Source: DAISKN01 sp963716925
GTDB taxonomy: Bacteria > Acidobacteriota > Vicinamibacteria > Marinacidobacterales > SMYC01
DNA: 64,000 bases
Reading direction: 5' to 3'
NCBI GenBank assembly: GCA_963716925.1
Contig: CAVQUX010000025.1
Location: 930,001-994,000 of the forward strand
Each line of letters opens with the position of its first letter. Position 1 is the stretch's first letter. The notes under the pieces were generated by a model. That model searched no databases, was not told the origin of the DNA, and saw only the letters and a list, made by a program, of their open reading frames with translations. Made by a program: the position numbers and the translations under genes. Shown here one piece after another: positions 9,150 to 17,541 of the stretch.

Positions 9150-10232
9150 ATGTCCATTGCCGTTCGCAGACCGCTTCTGGCCGCTCTTACCGTGATGATG
9201 GCCGCCGCGCTCGCATCCGGCGACAACAAGGGGGACCGGAACGACCATGACGATCACGACGATGACGAAACTTACGCCATCGGCCTCTGGGGAGATCTTC
9301 CGTACTCGGTAGAGCAGGCCACCGTCGGGGTACCCAACCTGATCGCCGACATGAACTCGCAGCGTCTGGCTTTCAGCGCTCACAACGGAGATCTAAAGGC
9401 CGGCGGTGGGGAATGCACCGATGCCGTCTACACTCAGGCTCTCACCTATTTCAACTCGCTCCGCGCCGCCGCCGTCTTCACTCCCGGCGACAACGACTGG
9501 ACGGACTGCGACCGTATCGCGGGATACTCCTCGCTCGCGCAGCTCGAAAAGGAGCGCGCGCTGTTCTTCAACACGTCCTTCACCCTCGGACAGCGCCGTT
9601 TCCGGCAGAGGGTTCAGCAAGAGCCGCTTTGTCTCGGTGTGAACGGCATGGTCCCCTGCGTCGAGAACCGCCGCTGGACTCTGGGCGACGTCACCTACGC
9701 TACCCTCAACGTTCAGGGCTCGTGCAACAACCGCTGCGACGTCCTTCCGGACGATGCCGAGTGGGCCGCCCGCAACGAGGCCAACATCGCCTGGCTGCTT
9801 CAGACCTTCGGCGAAGCCAAGGCCCGCGGTTCGGCGGCGGTCATGCTGATCTCGCAGGCCAATCCGGGGTTCGATCAGAGTGACCCCACCCGCAGTCCTG
9901 CGCGCAACCCGAGGACCCTCGAGCAGACCGACGGAGCCCCCGACGGCTTCCAGGAATTTCTCCTGGCCCTGCGCTCCGAGGTGATCGCTTTCGCCAGGCC
10001 GGTCGCCTACGTGCACGGCGATTCCCACTACCTCCGCATCGACAAGCCTTTCCTGGACTCTCTCGGGCGCCGCCTCGAGAATTTCACGCGCGTCGAGACC
10101 TTTGGCGACAATGCCCCGAACGGGAACAACGACGTGCACTGGTTGAAGGTGCTCGTCGATGCCGACAGCCGCGAGGTCTTCAGCTATCAGCCGCAAACCG
10201 TCCCCGGCAACCGGGTGGCGCACACGCCGTAG
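9150..10232 (+). CDS. secreted metallophosphoesterase-like protein
   Basis: A 360-residue protein with signal peptide (SIAVRRPLLAALTVMMAAALASG) followed by an acidic/His-rich stretch (DNKGDRNDHDDHDDDE) that could bind metal. The core carries weak calcineurin-like landmarks: GLWGDLPY, AHNGDLKAGG, FTPGDNDWTDC and a final HGDSHY in place of the usual GHxH. It is probably a divergent periplasmic phosphoesterase; the substrate is unknown. ATG 9150 has GGGAGGAGG upstream; the frame opens earlier (9081) but lacks a signal there. Its stop abuts the convergent amidohydrolase stop with no bases between. Confidence 0.75.
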   Translation: MSIAVRRPLLAALTVMMAAALASGDNKGDRNDHDDHDDDETYAIGLWGDLPYSVEQATVGVPNLIADMNSQRLAFSAHNGDLKAGGGECTDAVYTQALTYFNSLRAAAVFTPGDNDWTDCDRIAGYSSLAQLEKERALFFNTSFTLGQRRFRQRVQQEPLCLGVNGMVPCVENRRWTLGDVTYATLNVQGSCNNRCDVLPDDAEWAARNEANIAWLLQTFGEAKARGSAAVMLISQANPGFDQSDPTRSPARNPRTLEQTDGAPDGFQEFLLALRSEVIAFARPVAYVHGDSHYLRIDKPFLDSLGRRLENFTRVETFGDNAPNGNNDVHWLKVLVDADSREVFSYQPQTVPGNRVAHTP

Positions 10233-11243
10233 TCACGAAAGACCGAGGAGCTTCTCGGCGTTCTCGAAGTAGATCTTCCGCCGGTCGGCCTCGGAGAGCT
10301 CGAGCTCGTCGAGAACTCGAAGAGTCTCGCGGATGTACATCGGACCCCGTTCGGGGTCGAAGGGGGCGTCGGAGGCGAAGAGGACCCGGTCCGCGCCGAA
10401 GAACGAGAGTCCGCACTCGGTGGCCGGGCGAGAGCCGAAGACCGCGGTGTCGCCGTAGAACATGCGGAAATATTCGAGAGGGCGCTTCTTCAGCCGCTTG
10501 AGAACTTTCGTCAGATCCTCATCCGAGGTCCTGGTGCCGAGCTGGTCCCAGCCCGGTCCGACGCGTCCCTCGAAGAACGGAATCATCGCCCCGAGGTGAT
10601 GAGAGAGGATCTTCAGGTTCGGATAGCGATCGAAGAGACCCGCGAAGACGATGCGCGCCATGGCCACGCTGGTCTCATAGGGCCAGCCGAACGTCCACCA
10701 GATCTCGTATTTCGACTTGTCCTCGGTCGGGTAGTCGGGGAACCTCGCGCCGCGCGCCGGGTGAAGGAAGATCGGAAGGTCGTATCCCGCCATGAGCTCG
10801 AAGAGGGGCTCGAACTCGGGAAGGTCGAGAGGTTTTCCCGTGACGTTGGTGAAAATCTGTACGGCGCGCGCGCCGAGATCCTCGACGGCCCGGCGCAGCT
10901 CCTCCCAGGCGGCGTCGGGAACGGCCATCGGCAGTGACGCGGCGAAAGCGGGAAATCGATCGGGGTGCAGCCGGACGAGCTCCGCCATGCCGTCGTTCGC
11001 GGCGCGGGCGAGATCGAGAGCGACGCCCGGAGGGCCCATCACCTCGATCGGAGGGGACGCGAGAGAGAGGACCTGATGGTAGTCCTCGAAGCGGTCCATG
11101 ATCCGGAATCGCTCGTCGAGATCGTAGAGCATGGGGATCGCGCGGACGCGCTTTCCCATGTCCTCGAGGGCGGGGCTCACTTTCATCAGGAGGTCGTAGA
11201 ACCGCCGCGGGAAGACGTGATTGAATACGTCGAGTTTCTTCAT
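10233..11243 (-). CDS. amidohydrolase-2 family protein (ACMSD-like)
   Basis: A 336-residue TIM-barrel protein of PF04909, the family of 2-amino-3-carboxymuconate semialdehyde decarboxylase and related C-C hydrolases/decarboxylases. Metal-site blocks are DVFNHVFP at the N-terminus, IFLHPARG, ILSHHLG and FASDAPFDPERG. The first motif reads N-H-V-F rather than the classical H-x-H, so one metal ligand may differ. The frame opens at 11261, but ATG 11243 has GGAGG immediately upstream. It is divergent from the VOC gene. Substrate not identifiable from the sequence. Confidence 0.83.
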   Translation of the reverse strand: MKKLDVFNHVFPRRFYDLLMKVSPALEDMGKRVRAIPMLYDLDERFRIMDRFEDYHQVLSLASPPIEVMGPPGVALDLARAANDGMAELVRLHPDRFPAFAASLPMAVPDAAWEELRRAVEDLGARAVQIFTNVTGKPLDLPEFEPLFELMAGYDLPIFLHPARGARFPDYPTEDKSKYEIWWTFGWPYETSVAMARIVFAGLFDRYPNLKILSHHLGAMIPFFEGRVGPGWDQLGTRTSDEDLTKVLKRLKKRPLEYFRMFYGDTAVFGSRPATECGLSFFGADRVLFASDAPFDPERGPMYIRETLRVLDELELSEADRRKIYFENAEKLLGLS

Positions 11244-11276
11244 GAGCCGCCTCCGGATCAAGATATCCTAACAGCC

Positions 11277-11657
11277 ATGGCAGACGAAAAACCGCCGGGT
11301 GCAGTCGTCTGGACGGATCTCACCGTCGAAGACGCCGGGGGAGTTCGCGACTTCTACCGCGAGGTCGTCGGTTGGGGGTCGGCGCCCCAGAGCATGGGGG
11401 AGTACGACGACTTCAACATGACGGCGCCGGGAACGGAGTCTCCGGTCGCCGGCATCTGCCACGCGCGGGGAGCGAACTCGAACTTGCCCGCGCAGTGGCT
11501 GGTCTACGTTCAGGTGGAAGACGTCGCGGCGAGCGCCGCGAGGGCTCGGGAGCTCGGTGGCGCCGTCGTCGACGGACCCCGCGGAATGGGCTCTCTTCGT
11601 TTTTGCGTCATCCGTGACCCCGCGGGAGCGGTCCTCGCTCTCGTCGGGCCCCGCTGA
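11277..11657 (+). CDS. VOC/glyoxalase-like protein
   Basis: A 126-residue protein of the vicinal oxygen chelate superfamily, with one and a half beta-alpha-beta-beta-beta modules. It starts VVWTDLTVEDAGGVRDFYREVVGW, continues QWLVYVQVEDVAASAARARELGGAVVDGPRGMG and ends FCVIRDPAGAVLALVGP. These are the two half-domain signatures of the family. Metal ligands cannot be assigned safely. It precedes the M24-fold gene by 13 bp on the same strand, so they are likely cotranscribed with xylA. Confidence 0.85.
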   Translation: MADEKPPGAVVWTDLTVEDAGGVRDFYREVVGWGSAPQSMGEYDDFNMTAPGTESPVAGICHARGANSNLPAQWLVYVQVEDVAASAARARELGGAVVDGPRGMGSLRFCVIRDPAGAVLALVGPR

Positions 11658-11670
11658 TATTCTCCGCACC

Positions 11671-13077
11671 ATGACCGAGGTCGCGCTTCGGGAGGTCGAG
11701 CTTCCCGATTTCGGGGAGCCCACGGTAGAGCCGTCGATTCCCGCGGCCGTCTACGAGGCTCGCATCGAGCGGGCGCTCGCGCGGGCCCGGGATCGCGGCT
11801 GCGACCACCTCGTCGTCTACGGCGACCGGGAGCACAGCGCCAACATCGCCTATCTCACCGGGTTCGAGCCGAGGTTCGAAGAGGCGATGCTTCTCATCGC
11901 GCCCGGGAAGGACCCGGCGCTGGTAGTGGGCAACGAGGGCTGGGGGTACGTCGGAATCAGCCCCCTCGATCTCGAGAGAGTCCTCTTTCAAAGCTTCAGC
12001 CTCCTGTCTCAGCCGCGAAGCGATAGCCCCTCGGCGCGGGACCTCTTCCGCGCGCGAGGCATCGGCATCGGAAGCCGGGTGGGAGTCGTCGGGTGGAAGT
12101 ACTTCATGGACGGCGAAGTAGAACGGCCACAGACCACGCTCGAGATCCCGAGCTATCTCGCCGACGCTCTCCGGGAAGTGGCGGGCGCGTCCGAAAGGGT
12201 CACCAACGAGACGGCGATCTTCATGAACGCCGAAGACGGCCTCCGCGTGGTGAACGAAGCGGAGCAGCTCGCCTGGTTCGAGTACGCGGCGACCCATACG
12301 TCGGCCGCCCTCCGCCGCGTTCTCTTCGGCCTCACGCCGGGAATGACGGAGCACGAGGCCGTGCGCCTGATGAAGGTGAACGGGATTCCCCTCTCCTGCC
12401 ATCTCATGCTCTCGAGCGGTCCCCGCGCACGGATGGGACTTCCGAGTCCGAGCTCCCGGCGGATCGAGGAAGGCGACCGGTTCACCACCGCCTACGGCGT
12501 CTGGGGAGCCCTCAACTGCCGCGCCGGCTTCGTCGTCCGGGACGAGGGCGGATTGCCGGCGGCGATCCGCGACTACGTGGGGAAGCTCGTCGCGCCCTAC
12601 TACCGTGCGATCGTCGAGTGGTATCGGACCATCGGCATCGGCGTCACGGGCGGTGAGCTCTACGAAGTCATCCACAGCCGTCTCGGCGATCCGTTCTTCG
12701 GGGTGAAGCTGAATCCGGGACACCAGATCCATCTCGACGAGTGGGTGAACTCTCCCATCTTCGCCGGCTCGAAGGTCGAGCTTCGCTCGGGCATGGCGTT
12801 CCAGGTGGACGTCATCCCGGCGACGGGGACGGACTATTTCACGACGAACATCGAGGACGGGATCGCTCTCGCGGACGAAGGGCTGAGGCGCGAGATCCAG
12901 CAGAAGTTCCCCGAAGCCTGGGGCCGGATCGAGGCGCGCCGGAGCTTCATGAAGGACGTCCTCGGGATCGACCTCAAGCCCGAAGTGCTCCCCTTCTCCA
13001 ACATCCCTGCTTATCTACCACCGTTTCTCCTGAGCCCGAAGCGGGTGATGACGGTGGCGCGGGAGGCAAGAACATGA
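11671..13077 (+). CDS. M24 pita-bread-fold protein with altered metal site
   Basis: A 468-residue protein with a creatinase-type N-terminal domain (HSANIAYLTGFEPRFEEAMLLIAPGKDPALVVGNEGWGY) and a C-terminal M24 fold (from about AEQLAWFEYAATHTSAALRRVLFGLTPGMTEHEAV). The canonical ligand blocks are changed. The Asp-x-Gly position reads TTAYGVW, the second Asp position NCRAGFV and the VEPG glutamate QVDVIPA. The His block GHQIHLDEW and the last Glu (NIEDGIAL) remain. It may be a non-peptidase or use a different metal arrangement. ATG 11671 follows the VOC gene; its stop overlaps the xylose isomerase start (ATGA), so the two are translationally coupled. Confidence 0.75.
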   Translation: MTEVALREVELPDFGEPTVEPSIPAAVYEARIERALARARDRGCDHLVVYGDREHSANIAYLTGFEPRFEEAMLLIAPGKDPALVVGNEGWGYVGISPLDLERVLFQSFSLLSQPRSDSPSARDLFRARGIGIGSRVGVVGWKYFMDGEVERPQTTLEIPSYLADALREVAGASERVTNETAIFMNAEDGLRVVNEAEQLAWFEYAATHTSAALRRVLFGLTPGMTEHEAVRLMKVNGIPLSCHLMLSSGPRARMGLPSPSSRRIEEGDRFTTAYGVWGALNCRAGFVVRDEGGLPAAIRDYVGKLVAPYYRAIVEWYRTIGIGVTGGELYEVIHSRLGDPFFGVKLNPGHQIHLDEWVNSPIFAGSKVELRSGMAFQVDVIPATGTDYFTTNIEDGIALADEGLRREIQQKFPEAWGRIEARRSFMKDVLGIDLKPEVLPFSNIPAYLPPFLLSPKRVMTVAREART

Positions 13078-14378
13078 AGACCTACTTTCCCGAAGTCCGG
13101 GAGTCGATCCCCTACGAAGGACCCGATTCGAAGAACCCGCTGGCCTTTCGCTACTACGACCGCGGCCGGGTCGTCGGGGGAAGGACGATGGCAGACCACT
13201 TGAGGTTCGCGGTCTGCTACTGGCACACGCTCAAAGGAACGGGGGCGGATGCCTTCGGCGGCGCCAGCTACGAGCGTCCCTGGGGAACGGAGTCCGACCC
13301 GGTAGCCGCGGCGGAGTCCACCATGGAGGCCGCGTTCGAGCTCTTCCGAAAACTCGGCGTTCCCTACTACTGTTTCCACGACCGCGACATCGCGCCCGAT
13401 GCCGCGTCCCTTCCCCGCATGGTGGAGAGGGCGGGAAGACTCCAGCGGGAGACCGGGGTGCGGCTTCTCTGGGGAACGGCGAACCTGTTCAGCCATCCGC
13501 GCTATACCCACGGCGCCGCGACCAATCCCGATCCCAGGGTGTTCGCCCATGCCGCGGCCCAGGTGCGGCGGGCGCTCGACGCCACGATCGAGCTCGGCGG
13601 CAGCGGCTACGTCTTCTGGGGAGGACGGGAGGGCTACTCGACTCTTCTGAACACCGACCTGAAGCAGGAGCGGGAGCAGATGGCGTCGTTCCTGCACCTG
13701 GCTTCGGACTACGCGAAGAGCATCGGATTCACCGGAACCCTTCTCATCGAGCCCAAGCCCATGGAACCGACGGCGCACCAGTACGACTTCGACGCCGCCA
13801 CCACGCTCGGCTTCCTCCGGGAGTTCGGCCTCATCGACCGCTTCCAGCTCAACATCGAGTGCAACCACGCGACCCTCGCGACCCACACCTGGGAGCACGA
13901 TCTGATGGTGGCCTCGATCGCGGGAAGGCTCGGGAGCCTCGACATCAATCGTGGAGATCCCAACCTCGGCTGGGACACCGATCAGTTCCCGACCGACCTC
14001 CATGCGGCCACGATGGCGATGCTGGTGATTCTGAACCAGGGAGGTCTCGGCGGAGGAGGACTCAACTTCGACGCCAAATTGCGGCGCGGCTCGTTCGATA
14101 CCGTCGATCTCTTCCACGCGCACGTCGGCGGAATGGATACCTTCGCCCGGGGTCTTCTCGTCGCCGACGCGCTCATCCGGGACGGCGTGTTTGCCCGGGT
14201 TCTCGCCGACCGCTATCGCGGCTTTCGGGAAATGGAGATGGGGCGGAAGATCCTCGCGCGGAACACGTCCCTTCCCGAGCTCGAGGCCTGGGCGGAGTCG
14301 GTGGGAGAGCCCGAGCGCGTGAGCGGCAGACAGGAAGCGCTCGAGAACCTGCTCAACGATTATCTCTGGCGGATCTAG
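13074..14378 (+). CDS. xylA: xylose isomerase
   Basis: A 434-residue class II-length xylose isomerase, cytoplasmic, converting D-xylose to D-xylulose (and glucose to fructose). Family blocks are all present: YYCFHDRDIAPD with the catalytic His, VFWGGREGYSTLLNTD, LIEPKPMEPTAHQYDFD, NIECNHATLATHTWEHDL and SLDINRGDPNLGWDTDQFPTD with the metal-binding Glu/Asp/His residues. The start overlaps the upstream M24-fold gene by ATGA. No xylulokinase or sugar transporter lies nearby, so its pathway partners are elsewhere. Confidence 0.95.
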   Translation: MKTYFPEVRESIPYEGPDSKNPLAFRYYDRGRVVGGRTMADHLRFAVCYWHTLKGTGADAFGGASYERPWGTESDPVAAAESTMEAAFELFRKLGVPYYCFHDRDIAPDAASLPRMVERAGRLQRETGVRLLWGTANLFSHPRYTHGAATNPDPRVFAHAAAQVRRALDATIELGGSGYVFWGGREGYSTLLNTDLKQEREQMASFLHLASDYAKSIGFTGTLLIEPKPMEPTAHQYDFDAATTLGFLREFGLIDRFQLNIECNHATLATHTWEHDLMVASIAGRLGSLDINRGDPNLGWDTDQFPTDLHAATMAMLVILNQGGLGGGGLNFDAKLRRGSFDTVDLFHAHVGGMDTFARGLLVADALIRDGVFARVLADRYRGFREMEMGRKILARNTSLPELEAWAESVGEPERVSGRQEALENLLNDYLWRI

Positions 14379-14389
14379 CGCGCATTTTC

Positions 14390-14470
14390 CGCCAGAGCGT
14401 CGTTCGATCGATCCCGACGCGCCGCGCCGCTTCGACCAAGTTGCGCCGCTGTCCTATCGCTCTGATGTCG
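14390..14470 (-). pseudogene. Fis-type HTH remnant (C-terminal tail of a sigma-54 regulator?)
   Basis: About 25 residues of - strand sequence between xylA and the L,D-transpeptidase read as a Fis-type helix-turn-helix: NLVEAARRVGIDRTTLWRKM. This is the C-terminal DNA-binding module of NtrC-family activators. No AAA+ domain lies upstream in this frame, which instead overlaps the transpeptidase in a different frame. It is probably the leftover end of a deleted regulator gene, although chance similarity over so short a stretch cannot be excluded. Confidence 0.35.
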
Positions 14471-15208
14471 AACCGCGAGAAGGGAGCTGCCAAGGACGCC
14501 GCAGGGCTTCGTACGCCGATTCGGTGAGCTGCACCAGAACGGGGTGGGCGTCCGCATCGAGCCAGTGGACGATGTCCCGGATGATCTCCATCGACATGGC
14601 CGTGCAGCCGACGGTCGGGCTCTGGGGACCGGACCATGCGTGGAGAAAGATGCAGGAGCCCGCGCCGGCCTCGACCGGGGCGGAATTGTGAGCGACGACG
14701 ACTCCAAAGACGTAGCCATCGATCTCGACGCATCTTCTCCGAAGAATGTCCAGTCGGGGCTAGAGGCTTCCGTCCGGTCCACGAGGCGGTTGTAGTGGCG
14801 CGAGCCCGGATCGTCCACGCACTCGACGCCGTCGGTAAGCCGGATGTAGGGAAGCCGAGCCGATGGAGCCTCCTCGAAACCGAACGCCGAAGTGAGCGCG
14901 AAAACTCCGGCGGGGCTCTTCCCGTCTCCCTCTTTCTTCGAATGCAGACCTGGAACTGGGGCGCGATTCAGGCCGGCTCCTGCGGCGAGACCGGTCTTCC
15001 CGACGACGATGTTCACGGGAGGCGAGCTCTCCTTCCAGGGCGACTCTCCGGAGTCGCGTTCGAAGCGTTGGAGGATTCCGGCGGTCGACGTCTCGTTCGG
15101 CGTCACCACCAGGACGAGCTGGCGGGACGAGGAGGGAATGGGCGGGCTGTCCGCGGAGGCGAAAAGCGCCCCCAGAATCCATGCGAGCGAAATCCCTGCC
15201 ACCCTCAC
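14454..15208 (-). pseudogene. L,D-transpeptidase (YkuD family), frameshifted
   Basis: The first frame from GTG 15208 gives a signal peptide (AGISLAWILGALFASA) and the N-terminal half of a YkuD-type protein: VVGKTGLAAGAGLN, KKEGDGKSPAGVFALTSAFGF, LPYIRLTDGVECVDDPGSRHYN, SPDWTFFGE. After about 14722 the homology continues in another frame with VEIDGYVFGVVVAHN, GSCIFLHAWSG and the catalytic block PTVGCTAMSMEIIRDIVHWLD, ending at a TAG at 14454-14456. One missing base explains this. The intact enzyme would cross-link or anchor peptidoglycan in the periplasm through the Cys of GCTAM. It is divergent from the YkgJ-type gene. Confidence 0.75.
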
Positions 15209-15239
15209 CTCCCGCGGAATATGCGATCATAGCCGAGAC

Positions 15240-15707
15240 GTGGACTGGATCAACAGAGGCCTTCGTTTCGAGTGCCAGCCCGACTGCGGGAAATGCTGCA
15301 CCAACGACCGGGAGGGAAGCGTTTTCGTGGAGCCAGCGGACATCGAGGCCCTGGCGAAGAGGCTTTCCCTGACTCCGAAGCGCTTCGCCCTCGCCTATAC
15401 CACCAAGGAGGAAGGGTGCGATCTCGAGCTCAAGAAAACCGTCGAAGGCCACTGTGTCTTCCTTTCGGACCGGAGTTGCACCGTGCACGAGGCGAAGCCG
15501 CTTCAGTGCCGGGCGTACCCGTTTCTGCCGCTCGACGGCTTCACCCCCGTCGAGTCGGAGTTCACCTGGCGCTACGAGAAGAAGTTCTGCCCGGGGATCG
15601 GAAAGGGCCGCCTCTATTCGAAGCGCGAGATCGTCGCCATCAGCCGCGGTCGCGGAGACGTACAGGGATTCACTTGCCAATCCGGGGAATCGAGGCGTAA
15701 AAAATGA
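15240..15707 (+). CDS. YkgJ-family cysteine cluster protein
   Basis: A 155-residue cytoplasmic protein with the cysteine signature of the YkgJ/UPF0153 family: CQPDCGKCC near residue 12, CVFLSDRSCTVHEAKPLQCRAYPF in the middle, and a late Cys in KKFCPG. The clustered cysteines probably bind zinc or an Fe-S cluster; the function of the family is not established. No in-frame ATG fits, so GTG at 15240 is taken as the start. Its stop overlaps the S41 peptidase start (ATGA), so they are translationally coupled. Confidence 0.8.
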   Translation: MDWINRGLRFECQPDCGKCCTNDREGSVFVEPADIEALAKRLSLTPKRFALAYTTKEEGCDLELKKTVEGHCVFLSDRSCTVHEAKPLQCRAYPFLPLDGFTPVESEFTWRYEKKFCPGIGKGRLYSKREIVAISRGRGDVQGFTCQSGESRRKK

Positions 15708-16990
15708 TCATGGGAAATCGAAGGTGGCTTCCGTTCTTCCTGTGCATCGCCTCCGGGATTGCCGCCCGCGTCGAGGCCCAGGGTCAGTGCACGGTCCTCG
15801 ACCAGAACGTCTTCGTCCGGGACACGCTTCGCGACATCTACCTCTGGTACCAGGAGCTCCCCGATCTCGACCCCGCGCTCTTTCCCTCGCCCGAGGCGTA
15901 CCTCGACGCGGTGCGGTACCGGCCCGTGGACGAGACGTTCAGCTACATCAACTCCGCAGAAGCGTCGAGCTCTTTCTATTCCGAGAGCCAGTACATCGGA
16001 CTCGGCATCTCCATATCCTGGGTACGCGCGGACCGGGCACGCCTCGCCCAGGTGTTCCCCGAGAGCCCGGGGGCCGACGCCGGCATGTCCCGAGGCGACT
16101 ACCTGGTCGCGATCGGCGGGAGGTCGATCGAGGAGCTGGTGGCCTCGGGAGAATTCGATGCGGCGCTCGGACCTTCGGAGATCGGAGTCGAGGTCGACAT
16201 CCGCTGGCGCAGTCAGTTCGGGGAAGAGCGGAGCGCGGTCCTCACCAAGCGGCCGGTGACCATCCCCACCGTCTCGCAGAGAGAGGTGTTCGACGTCAAC
16301 GGGCTGCCCGTGGGATACGTGCACCTGCGGAACTTCGTCGAGCCTTCGATCGGAGCGCTCGACGCCGCCTTCGCCGAGTTCCAGGCCCGGGGGGTGACGG
16401 ACGTCGTGCTCGATCTCCGCTACAACGGCGGTGGGCTCATCGACGTCGCCCGCCACCTGGGAAGCCTGATCGGCGGCTCCCGCACGAACACCCAGCCCTT
16501 CGTGGAGCTCGCCCACAACGACAAGAACTCGTTCCGCAACCGCACGTTTCGGTTCGACGACCCGGCGCAGGCTATCGACGTTCCGAGACTCGTGGTGATC
16601 GCGACCCGCGCCTCGGCTTCCGCGAGCGAGCTGGTCATCGCCGGGCTCAGGCCTTTCATCCCGGTGACGGTGATCGGAGACCGAACCTACGGCAAGCCCG
16701 TAGGTCAGTACGGCTTCGAGTTCTGCGACAAAATCCTGTTTCCCGTCTCCTTCCGGAGCCGGAACGCTGCGGGGGAGTCGGACTATTTCGACGGAATCCC
16801 CGCCGACTGCGCGGCGAGCGACAACCTCGACCGCGCACTGGGCGATCCGGCCGAATCCTCCCTCGCGGAAGCGCTGTACTTCCTCGGGAACGGGAGATGC
16901 AGCTCCACGGCGCAGCAGGCCGCGCGGGCCCTCAGGGAGCCGCCCGTGCTCCGCGGAACCGGGTGGCAGCGTCTCGTCAACGCTTACTGA
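15704..16990 (+). CDS. S41 family (C-terminal processing peptidase-like) protease
   Basis: A 428-residue exported serine protease. Signal peptide (WLPFFLCIASGIAARVEAQ), N-terminal domain, a PDZ-like segment (about 100-180, with PESPGADAGMSRGDYLVAIGG) and the S41 core. The core has GYVHLRNF, DVVLDLRYNGGG, the nucleophile Ser in ASASASELV and the general-base Lys in GDRTYGKPVGQ. Such enzymes degrade or trim envelope proteins from the C-terminus. A second ATG at 15710 is equally possible as start. It overlaps the YkgJ gene by ATGA. Confidence 0.9.
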   Translation: MIMGNRRWLPFFLCIASGIAARVEAQGQCTVLDQNVFVRDTLRDIYLWYQELPDLDPALFPSPEAYLDAVRYRPVDETFSYINSAEASSSFYSESQYIGLGISISWVRADRARLAQVFPESPGADAGMSRGDYLVAIGGRSIEELVASGEFDAALGPSEIGVEVDIRWRSQFGEERSAVLTKRPVTIPTVSQREVFDVNGLPVGYVHLRNFVEPSIGALDAAFAEFQARGVTDVVLDLRYNGGGLIDVARHLGSLIGGSRTNTQPFVELAHNDKNSFRNRTFRFDDPAQAIDVPRLVVIATRASASASELVIAGLRPFIPVTVIGDRTYGKPVGQYGFEFCDKILFPVSFRSRNAAGESDYFDGIPADCAASDNLDRALGDPAESSLAEALYFLGNGRCSSTAQQAARALREPPVLRGTGWQRLVNAY

Positions 16991-16993
16991 GCA

Positions 16994-17026
16994 GACCGCA
17001 AGGGCGCCGAAGGCGTCTTCGCGGTC
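16994..17026. terminator. bidirectional hairpin between convergent genes
   Basis: GACCGC at 16994-16999 pairs with GCGGTC at 17021-17026, with further imperfect pairing (GGCGCC with GGCGTC) inside. On the + strand it is followed by a pyrimidine-rich run (TTCCCTCTTCC). It sits in the 47 bp between the S41 stop and the convergent RidA stop, as a shared terminator would. Confidence 0.5.
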
Positions 17027-17037
17027 TTCCCTCTTCC

Positions 17038-17478
17038 TCAGGGCAGAGCCGCGATCGCTTCGATCTCGACGAGCAAGCCCGGGCGCGCGAGCTTTACGAT
17101 CTGGACCAGGGTGCTCGCCGGGGGGTGGCCCTTGAAATACTCGGCGCGCACTTCGGCCGATCCCAGGAACGCTTCGACATCGGTGGTGAAGATGTTGATC
17201 TTGACGACGTTCGAGAAGTCCGCCTTCTGAGAGGCCAACGCCGTCTTCAAGTTCTCGAGCACCTGACGCACCTGGGCTTTCATGTCGTTCTCGCCCACGA
17301 GGTTTCCCGCGGAGTCGAACGCCACCTGGCCGGCGATGAACAGCAGGTTCCCCACCTTCACCACGTGGCTGTAGGTCGCGGGCTTGGTCAGTCCGTCGGG
17401 GTTGATGCGCTCGATGGATTGTGCGTGAGCGAACGTCGGGGCGATCCCGAGTGTGAGCACCAGGACGAATGGCTTCAT
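17038..17478 (-). CDS. exported RidA-like protein
   Basis: A 146-residue YjgF/YER057c/UK114-family protein with a signal peptide (KPFVLVLTLGIAPTFAHAQ), unlike the cytoplasmic RidA enzymes. The fold blocks are present: YSHVVKVGNLLFIAGQVAFDSAGNLV, QVRQVLENLKTAL, VVKINIFTTDV and the end LLVEIEAIAALP. The arginine that holds the substrate carboxylate in true RidA (PARS motif) is replaced (PASTLV), so 2-iminopropionate deaminase activity is doubtful. CGGAGGAGG precedes ATG 17478. Periplasmic role unknown. Confidence 0.85.
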   Translation of the reverse strand: MKPFVLVLTLGIAPTFAHAQSIERINPDGLTKPATYSHVVKVGNLLFIAGQVAFDSAGNLVGENDMKAQVRQVLENLKTALASQKADFSNVVKINIFTTDVEAFLGSAEVRAEYFKGHPPASTLVQIVKLARPGLLVEIEAIAALP

Positions 17479-17541
17479 GTTCCTCCTCCGATGCCTTCCA
17501 TACTTGCTCGAAGGAGGGAGCGGGGTCAAAATGAAACCGCG

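Noticed and set aside
9216..9266. Acidic/His-rich stretch as a tandem repeat element
   Set aside because: Short and irregular; better seen as a metal-binding or flexible region of the metallophosphoesterase.
14892..15239. N-terminal extension of the YkgJ-type gene
   Set aside because: It overlaps the divergent L,D-transpeptidase antisense; similarity to YkgJ begins only after GTG 15240.
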